In this document: positions 11,722-23,839 of the stretch, in pieces
How the letters are laid out: the number at the start of each line of letters is the position of its first letter
Position numbering within the stretch: the first letter of the stretch is position 1
Source of the DNA: Symsagittifera roscoffensis
Lineage: Eukaryota > Xenacoelomorpha > Acoela > Convolutidae
Assembly: GCF_963678635.1 (NCBI RefSeq)
Contig: NC_087062.1
Location: 86,775,845 to 86,839,844 of the forward strand
DNA length: 64,000 nt
Direction of reading: 5' to 3'
The notes under the pieces: generated by a model
Told to the model about the DNA's origin: nothing
The model's input: only the letters and a program-made list of their open reading frames with translations
Databases searched by the model: none
Made by a program: the position numbers and the translations under genes

Positions 11722-12910
11722 CAAAAAGAACAGGAGATTGGAAAATAAAGGAAGACTGTCACATTTGAGAATCCCGATCAGAAGAGGGGAGAAGTTGAGG
11801 AAAACCCGGAATAGGAAAGTTTGTCCGGGGAGAAGAAAATGGTCGTATGCAGGAACAAGACCGGGAGGATAAGATTTTTTCCGGGGAGTTTAGATGGATG
11901 AACAGAGCGTATACATCTGAACCAGCAATGGAGAAGTGCTCCGTGGCAGACTCGTCGGTTGGAAACAACTCAAGGAATTCAGAAATCGACACTCACTCAG
12001 ATAGGTTCTCCAGCACAGGATCAGAATTGTCAGAGTTAGCGATACATACGTTACTAGTGGAGACTCGAGGAAGAGGTTTGGACAGGGAGGTACATCAAGA
12101 CCCTGACAGTGATCGCTACCTGGTACCCAGTGAAAGATCCTTTGACAACGCAGCGGATGATCTGGAAACAAAACTTTTGTTGTTCGTTGAGAAGGAAGCA
12201 GCCTGGACTGATCTTCAACCGTTCAAACAAGAGACCGAGTCATTGGCGAAAATTTGGTGCGTGAAGATGGAAGATGAAGCGCATCAACGCGATGAGCAGG
12301 GTAGTCAGTTGAGGGTCATGAAGACAAACCTAAAGGCGAGATACAGACTCTCGGACCTACTAAGAGCGCAGAGAGATAACCCCATGACGAGCAATTTGAA
12401 AAGGTGGATCGAGAATGGGGCACCAGACAAAGATGATCTGGAGGAAGACAGTTAACTTATTCTGAGACAGTACTTTATGCAGAAAGAGGGAAAGATATTC
12501 CTGAACAAGGATAGGATCGTGGTTTGTATGAGAAGAGAAGAAGACAAATTCCTGTACAAATATAACGTGATAGTAATGCCTTAACTCTATCAGACAGAAT
12601 TTTTATTCAGGTCGCATGATCAGATGGGCCACCAGGGGATTGATAAAGTATACCAAAGGATCCTGAAACGTTTTAAGTGAGAAGTGGGTAACAGCATGTC
12701 TGTCATGTCAACGAGTCAAGGATTCAAGGAAATTGCAATTTCCATTGCAATCAATTGAGTCATCTGAATTTAACGAGGTGGTGCAGATTGACCACCAGAA
12801 GATACGTATGACAATCAGGTCCTGGTCATGATCGATCACTTCGCGAAATATGCAGAGGCCGTGCCCTGCATAACTGCCTCTCAGCAGAAGAGACATGTGA
12901 TCATGTGGTC
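11722..12910 (+). pseudogene. Pol linker and first half of retroelement integrase; truncated
   Basis: An open stretch at 11847-12455 encodes an acidic linker ending in LKRWIENGAPDKDDLEED. After several breaks, 12590-12680 reads FRSHDQMGHQGIDKVYQRI, the HH half of the integrase zinc domain. The next frame supplies ACLSCQRVKDS, the CC half. Then QIDHQKI and VLVMIDHFAKYAEAVP mark the beginning of the catalytic core with its first acidic residue. Recognisable coding stops near 12910. The remaining core and C-terminal domain are missing on this strand, which suggests a truncation or rearrangement point. Confidence 0.8.
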
Positions 12911-15500
12911 TCCGAGTCTATTATGCTATATGAACTAACTAGGAAGGGTGTATTCAGGCCCTAGACCCTTCCGATTGAAGCTAAGCTGCTTATTTGACTA
13001 TTCTCCTTAACCGTAAAGGGTCATATAGATAGCTTAGTCTTGACTCGAGTATCGTTTTCTAGGTTCCGTAGCCCTCCCTTATTGTCGAGAGCAACGTAAA
13101 ATTGCCTTATTCAACCATTACTACCCTTTGGTAGGGGTATAAGGGATTTCAAAAACATTTTTACAAAACGTGAATGGTATACCTCCAAAATTTGGTAATT
13201 TTTCTAAAAACAATCTTAAAAATACTCTATGCTTACTCTCTCGAACAATTGAAGGCTTTATGAGTAAGCTCACTTGATTTTTGATCTAATGGTACCAAGA
13301 TCAACTGGATCTGTCCAGTAGTTCCAAAGTTATCAACCAAAACGTCTTTTTTCTAAGGTTCAAAAAATTTCCAACTTATTCAACAAAGGTTCCGCCTAAC
13401 TTTTTTCGCAATTCTTGTCTTATTGACCTAAAAATTAAGGATGCGAGCTCAAAATGCCTATACTCTTCTAGTTCAATGCAAAAAAACTGGTCTAAAACGT
13501 TCCAGCTGAAAAAACGTGCCAAAAACAGTGCTATTTGGACCCTTCCGGATTGACGAATCCACTAAATCAAACACGTTAAGATCGATTTTTCTGGGGCCCG
13601 GAAAATTATTGGCGAAGGGGTTTTAAAACCTGTCGATTCACTAGTTAACGTTGTCTGAACAACAATTTTTACTGTCCTAACTCAAACATTTCAAAAAACT
13701 TTCTTATTTTGTAGCGTTTCGTTTTTTCAAAAATCAAGAAAATTTGGTTTTCGGTACCCAATTAGTTCCAACCACTTCAGAACTAAAGTTAACCGGTTCC
13801 ACTAATTGAACTAGTACAGTTACGATGTAACTCACTGATTTAGCGCAGTTTTCCGTTTCAAAAAAAAATTGATTATCTCAAAAATCGCGATTTGTGGTTA
13901 ATCAAAATATCACTATTTTGACCCTAAAAACCGGCCTGCTTACTGTGCTTTTCACTGAAAAACGATACAGGAGTTTTAATATAGGCTGTATAAATAGTAA
14001 TAAAAGTAATAATATACCCTTCCGGGTTTGTTCAATATCCAAATTAAGGTGCTTAACTCGGAATTTCGCAACTCGTTGGAGGGTCACTTCAGTGCAGTCA
14101 CTGTCGAGCCCCCCACAGATTGATATCATAATTTTTGTACCAAAAGGGATACAAAACTTGTTAACGATACCCAACAGTCGATTTTAAATGTCTTCTAGAG
14201 ACTTCCTGCTACTCCTTGCACTGCTTGCGGGATCAGTCTTCCGCTCTCTTCCCAAGACCCTTCCGTATTGAGCGCAAATTAGCATTAACGTGCTTAAATA
14301 CTCAAACCAACCTACAGTACAAACACCAGAAACGGGCCACAATTTCAATCGCAGCGATCGTGTTTGATATAAATGCCTGCAACAACAATAAATCTAACAA
14401 CAACAAACGGGAGGGTCGGATCACATCTCTTCTGGGATGATGATTTCTACTGATTTGATATTTTTTTAGTGTTTTTGGTTTTTGTCGGTTATTTTTTATG
14501 TTTTTTTTTCTTAGGCATTATACTACTTTTTGTTTGGTTTCGTGTATGTCTTTATGTGTTTTTGGTCATATACCCCTAGACATTCCGAACTACCCTTCCG
14601 CCCCTTTGGTAAAAGCCTTATTTAGAGCATCCGCTCGGCGCGGAGTAATCGTTAACGGTTCTGCCGGTCATGGTATTAAAAAAGAATAACACCCAGAGCG
14701 CCAGAAAAATATCTATTTAACATTCGCCCGGAAGTGCATATCGACGGAAAACAAAGCTAGGTTGTAAAGCGACTGGCTAGCGTCTAAACACGACTCTACA
14801 TGCTTTTAACTGTCTCCGCCAGAGCCAGTTCGTTGTGTGGTCCTTTCAACATCGGGTCGACAAAAATGGCCAGAACACTCAGATTAACTCAATTACATGC
14901 AAAAATACTGAGTTCATGGCTGGGTCTTAGTATCCCCAGACCACGAGGTTACTCCTAAAAACAGGGCTACTACTTATTTATCATATTACGATTGTTTTTG
15001 TTCAGTAGATAAAAATCATCATTCTCATCGGAGATGGATCAACCCTTTCCCTCAACTCCTAGCATCTCATACTCTGAAAATGAATTTGGTTTTAATTAAA
15101 TTCAACTCAGGACATTCCGGGAAGCTAAAAGTTAATAAAATATAGAGTTTCAGTTCTCTCCCGAGACCCTTCTGCTCTATTGAATCCGGACGAAGAGCTC
15201 TCTTGTCTATTTCCGGAAGGCTGGTCACATCATCCCAACACCCTTCCTGGTTCTCGGAAGTTGCTTTGTAACTATTGTAGCGGCACAATCGTTACAACTC
15301 GGAATGGTTGTCAATCTTTGTACCTTTCTTATTTCTCGTATTTATTTCTGGTCTTGTCTCTTTCAACGAATATTGTTGTTGTATTTTTTCACGTTTTCAG
15401 TTGTCGCACAAAAACAAAATTGCCACGCGTCTTTCACGCTCAAATCGAAAATTTAAAAATTAGCATGTCAGGCCAAATAAACCAATCTTGATTCGTTTAA
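12911..15500. other. Non-coding region with recurrent CCCTTCCG motif
   Basis: No convincing gene is visible. The string CCCTTCCG recurs near 12966, 13550, 14018, 14258 and 14593, with variants near 15167 and 15242. At several sites it is followed by ATTGA (12964-12978, 13548-13563, 14256-14271). The spacing is irregular. This may be the remains of a diverged repeat family. Confidence 0.4.
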
Positions 15501-15879
15501 TCGTCCAATCCGCACCACTAATTCATCAAAACCGCCAGTTCTCTCACTCAGATGCTACAATAAAAATTCGAATTCGAAATGCATTTTGAAGGCATTTTGG
15601 TCGAATGTCCCACTGATCAAAAGTCGTTTGACTGATGGCCTAAAAATGGTAACTTTTTAATTAGCCCTAAACAGACCAAAAATCTAACTGGCTAGGTCTA
15701 GACTGTTAGAAACGAGTAGAACTAAGGTAACTGACGCCTGCCAGTCATCGATAGGTGATTTTTCTACGCTCCGTCAAGGTGTAATGCTCGGGCGAATGTT
15801 AAATTTACTCGCAATGAGTTACACTTTTCATCGAGAGTTGAAAATATTAATTTAGTAGAAATGCATTTGAACAGGGTTT

Positions 15880-18440
15880 ATTAAGAATAACTTGTTTGGT
15901 GCTATGACTAACTCTGTATTAGGCTCTTGGTAATTTTAACACATTTCAAAAAATTCTTTTCTTAATCAAGATATTGGTGAAGATAAGTTACAGATTTCTT
16001 TTCAGTTGTATTTAATTTCGATTAACGCAGGGCGGCACACGACTCCTGTTTGGATCTGCGTCATCATTTCAATAAAAAATTACCAAAATCTGTTTTTCTG
16101 GAAGTTATGGAAGCAGAGCCTCAGTTTTGAATCATAGACCTCTCTTTTTTTCTGGATTATGTAAAGAAAAGAGTAACATGTAGATTAAAAAACTTCGTTA
16201 TTTTGACAATTCTGACTCAGGAACTATGACAGTCTATTTGTTACGCCATTTGACATTTGAACTTTCAATTCAAACAATGAATTTACAAATCATTGTTTTT
16301 TGATTTAAATTCTCTTCTGTATTCGGATTCGTCCCAACACAATAACAGCACATTTTTGTCTTTGAAAATTTAAACTAGTTTTGAAAGCAAGCTGAAAAAC
16401 CGCTTTTAATAGCATTGCGCCTCTGTAGATTAAGTTTTAAAAAATCAAAGGAGAGCGGAAACTGTATTTCAAATGTCAAAGTTTTGAAAAAAAATTTTTG
16501 ACGGTAAAAACAGCCTTCAAAAGGTGTTTTTTTTCTTATCTAAAAAAGTATAAAAAACAAATTGATTCGGTTCATTGAGGTATCAAATCAAAAATAAATT
16601 CCGTATTGTTCATAGTCATCTAAAAGCGTTTTGGCCAAAGAACTGACTCGTGTCGCATCATTTGAACAAATAATCGTTAATGCATATTTGGTTGGAAACA
16701 GAAAGTGCACAATCAATGTTCAAAGCAAATTGTTTTAGAAATTCAAAAAAGTTTGAAATAGTTGGGTTATAACATGAAACATTTTAGGAAAAATCTCTAT
16801 TGTCGACCTTAATTTTAGATTTGCTTTTAAACCACTTCAACTCGTATTTTTCCAGATTAAATAAACATAAACCGTCTTCCCATTTTGGGTCCAGAGTAAC
16901 TGGTAAATTTTAAAAACAAAACGAGTTTCTTTCATAACCGATTGTCTTTCATCACGTGAGTATGAGGTTCAAGATCCCATATATCGACATCACCTTCACT
17001 AAAAGCCCTTCTTTGGAAATTACAAGCAAGGTTGTTTTTTCCGCCGTGTCTTGAAGATTTTTTTTTAGATTATTAACTTGACAAACTTCAGATTAATTGC
17101 TTTTTGAACTTATTTTCTTAGATGAGTTCCATTGTTTCCATAGTGTTTTGGATCGATTTTTATTTTTCTTTTCGCGTGAGTAGTACAGAAAAAAAATAAT
17201 GAGCCAGTAAAAATGATATTTGCTCAATTTTGTTCAGTTTTGCGTTAAAAAAATTTATGGGGCTTAAACTACCCAAAAAAATTTCGTTTTACCCAAATGT
17301 GTATCGGAGATATTAAAAAAATGTGTTACCAAACAAAACACTTTTTTGTTATAACTGTCAAAATTATCTCATAGGAAATCGTTGAGAAAAATTAGCATAA
17401 ACACGCGTTGAAAATGTATAGGTTTGCTGTTTCTTACTCACGCCATCTGTTCAGAAAATTTTTGGCTGCAAATCCTATTTTTTCCCTGTTTCTTCTAATA
17501 CACAAGGAATTGCCCTGTAGAAAACCGTGTACACCGCCTTCTTTAGGTAAAACCAGTAGTTTTCTTGGTGGATCATTTTTCTGGATCTTGATTGATAAAA
17601 TTTGTGTTTCGATTGACATCATGTTTTTTATTTAAAATAGTATGAAAATTTTTTGCTCCTCTTTCTCTGGATTTTCCCATTGTTTTGAAATTGTCCAAAC
17701 CAAAATACTTTGCCTTTTTCTTCTTCGTTGGTTGATTCAGTAAATATAATTTTGTTTTCAATGTCATCATTCTTAAGTTCGTGCTTAAATTCGCCGGCAA
17801 AATCTTAAAAGTTTTGAGATCAAACAAAAAAGAACAATTTTCAATTTCATTTTTATAAATGAACCAATAAAACAAATATGGTTATTATTTTCGAGGTGGA
17901 AACAAAACAAAATTAAATGAAGCACCAAATCTGTAATTATCTAGTGCAAGAAAATTGAAATACAATTTTTCTTCTAATCTAACAAAATTTGACATATTTT
18001 GATTATAGTAACTGCATTCTAAAAAAATACAAAAAAAGAAAGAGGTGCGGATAGATACAAAATAAAACAAAGTAGTCTTTTTTACAGACCGAGAAAAATA
18101 CAGAAATCTAACTTTAACGAGGAAGCATAACAGATCAAGCACCCAATATCAGAACTTCGCGATCTCCTAAGGAAAAACTGACAGTGAAGATTTGGTATCT
18201 CTGCAACAGCTGCTTCAGTTTGACTTATTCAAACAAAATCCTAAGAAAAACAGGTGTTTTTTGGAACAAGTCTAGAAAGGGTTAGATAAGGTACAAACCG
18301 CTTTATTGTGGCATCTAGAAACACTAACGAAAAACAATCTGGAAGATAGTTTTTCGAGACTACCATTTTTTTAAAAAGCAGAAGCGAGAAATGTGAAAGA
18401 ATCCAAAAAAGATGTATCAGTTTTTTTAGCAACATTGAGC
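15880..18440. repeat. Diverged tandem unit, copy A
   Basis: Landmarks shared with copies B and C occur in the same order: a TCATCATTTCAATAAAA block (about 16060), an AAACTACCCAAAA block (about 17265), a block with TTTCTTACTCACGCCATC (about 17425) through CTTGATTGATAAAAT (about 17590), and a block with TGCGGATAGAT to TTTGACTTATTCAA (about 18045-18230). Short frames on both strands lie inside, but coding is not convincing. Boundaries are approximate. Confidence 0.6.
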
Positions 18441-18489
18441 TGATAAAAAAGTCATGAGAAACAAACAGATTAGTTTTAGCTTTAATTTA

Positions 18490-19380
18490 TCATTTCGCTT
18501 TGTAATTAGACGAAGAATAGAGAAAACTTCTGTTACTGACAGTGATTGTGAGGTAATTCCTACAGACGGTTCAACCAAACAGAGCAGCTGGACCTCTCCC
18601 ATTTACAGGAAGAAGTTTTTGTCCTTGCTAGCCCTGTGTAACGACCGAGACAAAGGTCGTCTTCTGGGATGTGCGTATATTGGTTCAGGAGATTGGATAG
18701 ACGTTCTACCATTGTCAACGTTACAGCTGGGTTTAACCAATGATGAATTTCGCGTTGCCACTGGTTACAGACTCGGTGCCCCCATTACGAGCACTTTCAA
18801 GTGCGTCTGCGGCTTTTTTGTGACACCGATGGCGCACACGTACTAATCTGCCCAAAAATCAAAGCACGTTTCCAAAGACATAACAACTGTAATATCATCA
18901 TTAAGCAATTGCTGTCGTCCGCCGGCCTGCCTTCAACATTTGAAACATTGGGCTTGTTGAGGAAAGACGAAAGACGTCCTGATGGTGTTACGTTATCGTC
19001 CTGAAAACAAGGAAAAGTAGTGGCATGGGATTTTGTATGCGTAAATTGTTTAGCGAAGTCGCATCAGAGACTTGCCACTAGTGAAGGTCCTGCAATTGCC
19101 AGCGAGGCTGAAAACCAAAAGCGATGACATTATCCAGACCTGTCGGATCATGTTATTTTCGAGCCCGTGGCAAGGGAATACCTTGGGGGAATTGGCGACA
19201 ACATTTTCAAGTTCATCAGAGAAGTATCGAGAAGAATTGCCGAGAATACCAACGAAAAGCGGTCATACTGCTTTGTCAGACGAAGACTCAGTCTACAAGT
19301 CTAGCGAGGAAATGCTGCATGTCTGACAAAAGCTAAACATCAGGCGTACAACGAACAACCGTTTTTTAACCTGACTGTTT
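18490..19380 (+). pseudogene. Non-LTR retrotransposon (LINE) reverse transcriptase C-terminal fragment
   Basis: Three short frames join to give the C-terminal end of a LINE RT protein. GDWIDVLPLSTLQLGLTND and FRVATGYRLG lie at about 18690-18775. The Cys/His-rich region (CVCGFF, then HVLICPKIKARFQRHN) follows at about 18800-18885. LGLLRKDERRPDGVTL comes next, then VAWDFVCVNCLAKSHQRLA after a stop, and an Arg-rich end reading RRIAENTNEKRSYCFVRRRL near 19230-19290. This order matches the region downstream of the RT palm in a common animal non-LTR family. The palm itself is missing, and at least two frameshifts and two stops are present. It probably inserted between tandem copies A and B. Confidence 0.72.
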
Positions 19381-19559
19381 GACAGTTTTTTAAACTATTT
19401 GTGTTTTAAATAAACTATGTCTTCAGTTTTACTAGTTGACCTATAGCATTTTATTGACTAAATAGGTTTTGATACATCAATACACTAAAGTGTAGGAAAA
19501 TATGTTGAAATTTTTTGATAATTTGCTTCAGTAATTTTTGGTAAATTGAAAAAACTAAA

Positions 19560-22500
19560 AGCTTAAACTGCGATGACAGTATATTGGACCAAAATCATCC
19601 AATTTGGGATCAATAAAGCAAAGAAAAATTTAAGTTGCACATATTCTTGAAACAATTTGAACTCAGAAACATAAATAGGAATATTTATGTGATACAATCA
19701 ATTTAGGTGATATAAAATCAATGAAATTGGAAATCACGCCGCCATGTAACTTTTTGACCACACACTGGAATTTTTCATGATTAACGATTCATGGTGCAGA
19801 CTACTTCGAACTTTTTTCGAGCGTTGAAGTAGTGTTGTCAGTTTTCTGTAAATTTTGCTGGCAATGAAGTCCTTTTTTGACAATATATGAAAAATTGGTT
19901 TTTGTAGAGAAGCAATTGATCAGTGATTACCAAAAAGTAAAGGTATGTAGTGATGATTAATTCTTTCTGTAATAGGATGTTGGTACTTTTAACAAATTGC
20001 AAAAGCTTTCTTTTCATTACTAAGATATAGATCAGTTACAATTTTCAGTTCAAATTTGTTTTAAATTTCATTATAAGATTTGTTTATTAGTTTCTTTATT
20101 TTGTTTTTGCAGATGATTGTAGTTTGGATTTGAAAAACGACTGTTTAAGGCTCAGTTTGTTTGTTTTTCTAAAGATATCTTTGAATGTCATCTTTTTCAA
20201 TCAAAAAATTACTGCATAACCTAAATGGGACAAAACTAAATAGTGAAGCAAGGCAACTGAAGATTTTATCGACAGTTGTTGTCGAGTTGTTTCTATGGTT
20301 CTATTTCTTGAGCCATTTTTTGCCCAAACTATTTTTCTAATAGAGTTCAAATCGAGTTTTTATATTCGTTTCCCAATTTTTATTCCTGATAAGGATCGTT
20401 GATAACAAGACAGTCTACTTACACTTTGTGTTTATTCTTTTTTCTGCGAAAAATTAACAGCTCCGATTTTGATGCATTAAGGTTTATTGGATTCTCAGAA
20501 AAAGTAAGCTCCAGAAAAGATTTTTGTAGTGACTCAGAGATTCAGTCGAAGATATAGTAGATTCAAGTACTATGAAGTCGTCTGCATACGGTTGCAAAGT
20601 ACATCCATCGAAGATAAATATTTAATTATCTTTGATATAAAAACTAAACAACAACGTACACAGTCCTGTTCCTTGGGGCATACCTAGATGGCCTTATTTT
20701 CAACTGAAATTCATGAAACGCAGGTTCAAAAATAGAGTGAAGCTGAATTAACATTTTTCTCTACGAGAATTTTCAGTAACGTAATTACGGGCATCTTGTG
20801 AGGAAAATAGTTTGCTGAAAAGTAGTCCTAACTTGATGGTTTTCCAACTTTTCTATGATTCGGGCGTATACAATTTTCTCAAAAGAAATTGAGCACTGAA
20901 CAGGTTATTGAAATTTGTCAATAAATCTGAGGATCCAATGAGTTACTTTTTTTACTTATGAGGATATATTTATTTTGTTCAAATCAGTAGGAAATTTTTT
21001 CGCTTCTATGCATGCAATACTAACAAGCATAACAATTGGCATAGTTATCGATTGTCTATCAATTATTGCTCGAAGAAGAACAGTACAACGTCTCAAAGAA
21101 TTTCTGATGTTTTGTTCTTTTAGCATATTATTATACCGCTGCCTTTTTATAAGCTAAAAACTAACTTTTGATAGTTTCTTTGTACCTGCATTTTAAAACA
21201 GAGGTTTAGCGGATCGTAAAATTTGACCAAAAATTGAAGAAAAAAAACATGGTTTAACTTAATGGCAGTGTAGATAACTTGCGTCATCAATTCAATAAAA
21301 GAAAGACGCAAAGCAGTGATTCATTAAATGATGAAACAGGAGCCTCGATTTTGATTAATTTTTTCTAATTCTGGATTGTGCTGAGTGAAAAAATTGCACA
21401 AAATTGAATACTTTACTTGGTTTTCTTTAACAAACTTAGCTAATTGGTTACAAAAACTTTATAAACTTTGACATTTTTTTTGTTTGCATTTTCATTAAAA
21501 ATAAGCTGAAAACTTTTCTTTTCGTTTTTTTTCAAATTTTCTGTTTTAAAAACATATTATATTAGCCAAGGAGAAGCTGATGGAGATTTGCAAAAGTCCA
21601 ATTTACTCCAACAAATTATTTCACAAAAGTGAAAGTCCTCAAAAAAAAATAGCTTGAACTGAAAATACAAAAAACATTTTTCGGCGTGTTTATTCCACAT
21701 TTGATGTTCGTCAAAATAAGTAAAGCAAATTAGTTTGTTTTATAAGATTCCACAGATTTTTTTTGTTATTTTACTTAAACTACCCAAAAGGGTTTTCGTT
21801 TTCTTTAAGTTTTCTATCCGAGACAATGAAATTAGAATTGTTTACCAGAAAAACTGAAGTTTTATAATGAACATTGCAAAAAGACACATTCAATCGGCAA
21901 AAAGTACAAAAAAAAGCACGAAATTAAAAATTTCCAAAAATTCTGGCACGAGTTTGGGAAATTTGCATCATCAGAGAAATTTTGCAGCTAAATTGGTTTG
22001 AGCATAGGTGCGTTTAACTTTAAGTCTAGTTGCTTTTTTACAAACAATAGGTATTATTGGAGAAATGAGATATGTTTCTCTAAATGAGTGCATCAAAAAT
22101 AATCCAACACATCATCAGAAAGATGCGAGCCATTTGATCTAAGACCAATACTCTTTTGAGATTGACTAAAAAATCTATATACACAACTTTTAAATGTTTT
22201 AACAACACTTAAGTTTTGCTAGTAGGGTTTCGGCAATTCTGATTTAAATTGTTTTTTAAAAATTCCTTGGGAGAGAGAGTTTTTTGATAAGTACACTAGT
22301 TTTTCGAGTTACTCATTAGTTATTCGGCGTCAAAATTATGTGACAGACAATCATTTATTCCAGTTTAGGTAACGACGTGTTTAAAATGTCTTGGTTGGAT
22401 GTTTCTTACACATTCCACCATCGCCGAAGTCTTGTGGCTCTCTATTTTTGTTGCCAAAAACGTGTCAGAGTTTTTCTCTCTGTTTCTTCTATTAAATCAC

Positions 22501-23500
22501 GAATCGTCCTTTAATGAACCTTACTTGTTGTCTTCTGTTTGTAAAAATAAGTGTTTTTTTTTGGTTTTCGTTTTTTTTTTTCGTTTTTTGTTTTTTCTTG
22601 ATCCTAGTTGACAAAATTTTTATTTCAGTTGAAACAATCTTGGTTGATTTAGTTACAGTGATGTTATATATAATTTTTCTCTATCTTCATTTATAATCTT
22701 TTTGAAAACGGAATAAGGCAATTATGAATCGCTCTTAGCTTCAAAAACATCCAGCTGGACCATTATTTACCTTCGCTTTTTTGCTTGGTTAATGCAGTCA
22801 AGCTCTCGATAAAATATCTACAAAAAATTTGTTATCAATGGCATCTTTACAAATTTCATCACTACAATTTCGGAAAGTTTCGAGATCAAACATGAAAGAA
22901 AAATTTTCACTATTATTGGTTAAGAAAATCATGTAACTCTTCATTTTCTCATGTGAAAATGAATGAAAATGAAGCATCGAATAGTAATTAAATCATCATC
23001 AAAACGAAACAAAGCAAAACTAATTAGTGCACAAAAAAAATTAAACAAAAATTATTTAAAAATAATTTACAGCTCATCAATTTTGAAGTTTTTTGATTAA
23101 GCTAACTGTCTTTTACAAAAATTAAGAGAAACGAGGAGCGGACAGATCCACAACTAAAGAAATTGTGTTTTTATTGACCCGAAAAATTACAGAAACATGC
23201 CCTTAATGAGATGGCTAAACATGTCAGGAAAGCCAATAAACAATATTCCCAATCTCCGGCGGAAGAACCGACATTGATGCTCCTAGCATGCGAGGATTCC
23301 AAATTTTTGGAATGATGCTTGAGTTTGACTTAGTCCAAGAAGATCTTTAGGCAACCGAGTAATTTTTGAATGAATGAGATTGAATGCCATGAAATCACAA
23401 TATCAATTGTAAATCAATATCCAGTAAACTGAATCTCCTTGAAAGAAAAGAGACGGAGAGAGATGTTAAAGGACGACATTGAAGACGCCGGATTGGGACT
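19560..23500. repeat. Diverged tandem unit, copy B (interrupted)
   Basis: This copy shares ordered landmarks with A and C: ACTCAGAAACAT (about 19660), a TTACTAAGATATAGATCAGTTAC block (about 20020), TCATCAATTCAATAAAAG (about 21285), AAACTACCCAAAA (about 21778), ATCCGAGACAATGAAATTAGA (about 21815), TTCTTACACATTCCACCATC (about 22402) and GAGCGGACAGATCC with TTTGACTTAGTCCAA (about 23135-23330). A minus-strand RT fragment interrupts it at about 20.5-20.9 kb. Confidence 0.6.
20520..20930 (-). pseudogene. Non-LTR retrotransposon reverse transcriptase palm fragment
   Basis: The minus strand reads FEKIVYARIIEKLENHQ at 20883-20833, then, after frame damage, GMPQGTGLCTLLFSFYI (20684 downward) and LQPYADDFIVLES, with the catalytic YADD at 20588-20577. 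PQG and YADD are RT motifs B and C, and FEKI is the motif seen before the palm in LINE RTs. One in-frame stop separates PQG from YADD. The fragment is about 400 bases and lies inside tandem copy B. I cannot say whether it belongs to the same LINE family as the plus-strand fragment at 18.5-19.4 kb. Confidence 0.75.
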
Positions 23501-23839
23501 TCAAGGAAAACAATGCTTTAGAAATAGTGAAAAATTAGGTTCAGAGAAACAGTCAATAAACAAAACCACTGCAGAAAATGAGCTTTTAACATCCTTTATT
23601 GAGTAACACAGCTGATGACAACAAAAATGATGCAAAATTTGCAACCTGCTTTTAGTGTTAGTTTTAGGATTTCTGTTTTGAGCTTAAAAAAAAACAAAGA
23701 ACGCTTGAATTACCGTACAATAGCTAATGCATCAATATAGTGAAGCGTTATAATTTTTAATTTAAATTTCAAGATTGTTTGCCTAAAAAATGTATGTTAA
23801 AATGAAGTTTACATATCATTTACATGCAATGGACGTACT

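Noticed and set aside
17573-18142. A gene on the minus strand in copy A with relatives in copy C
   Set aside because: Similarity between the copies holds at the nucleotide level in both coding and non-coding parts. Frames are broken, and no domain is recognised.
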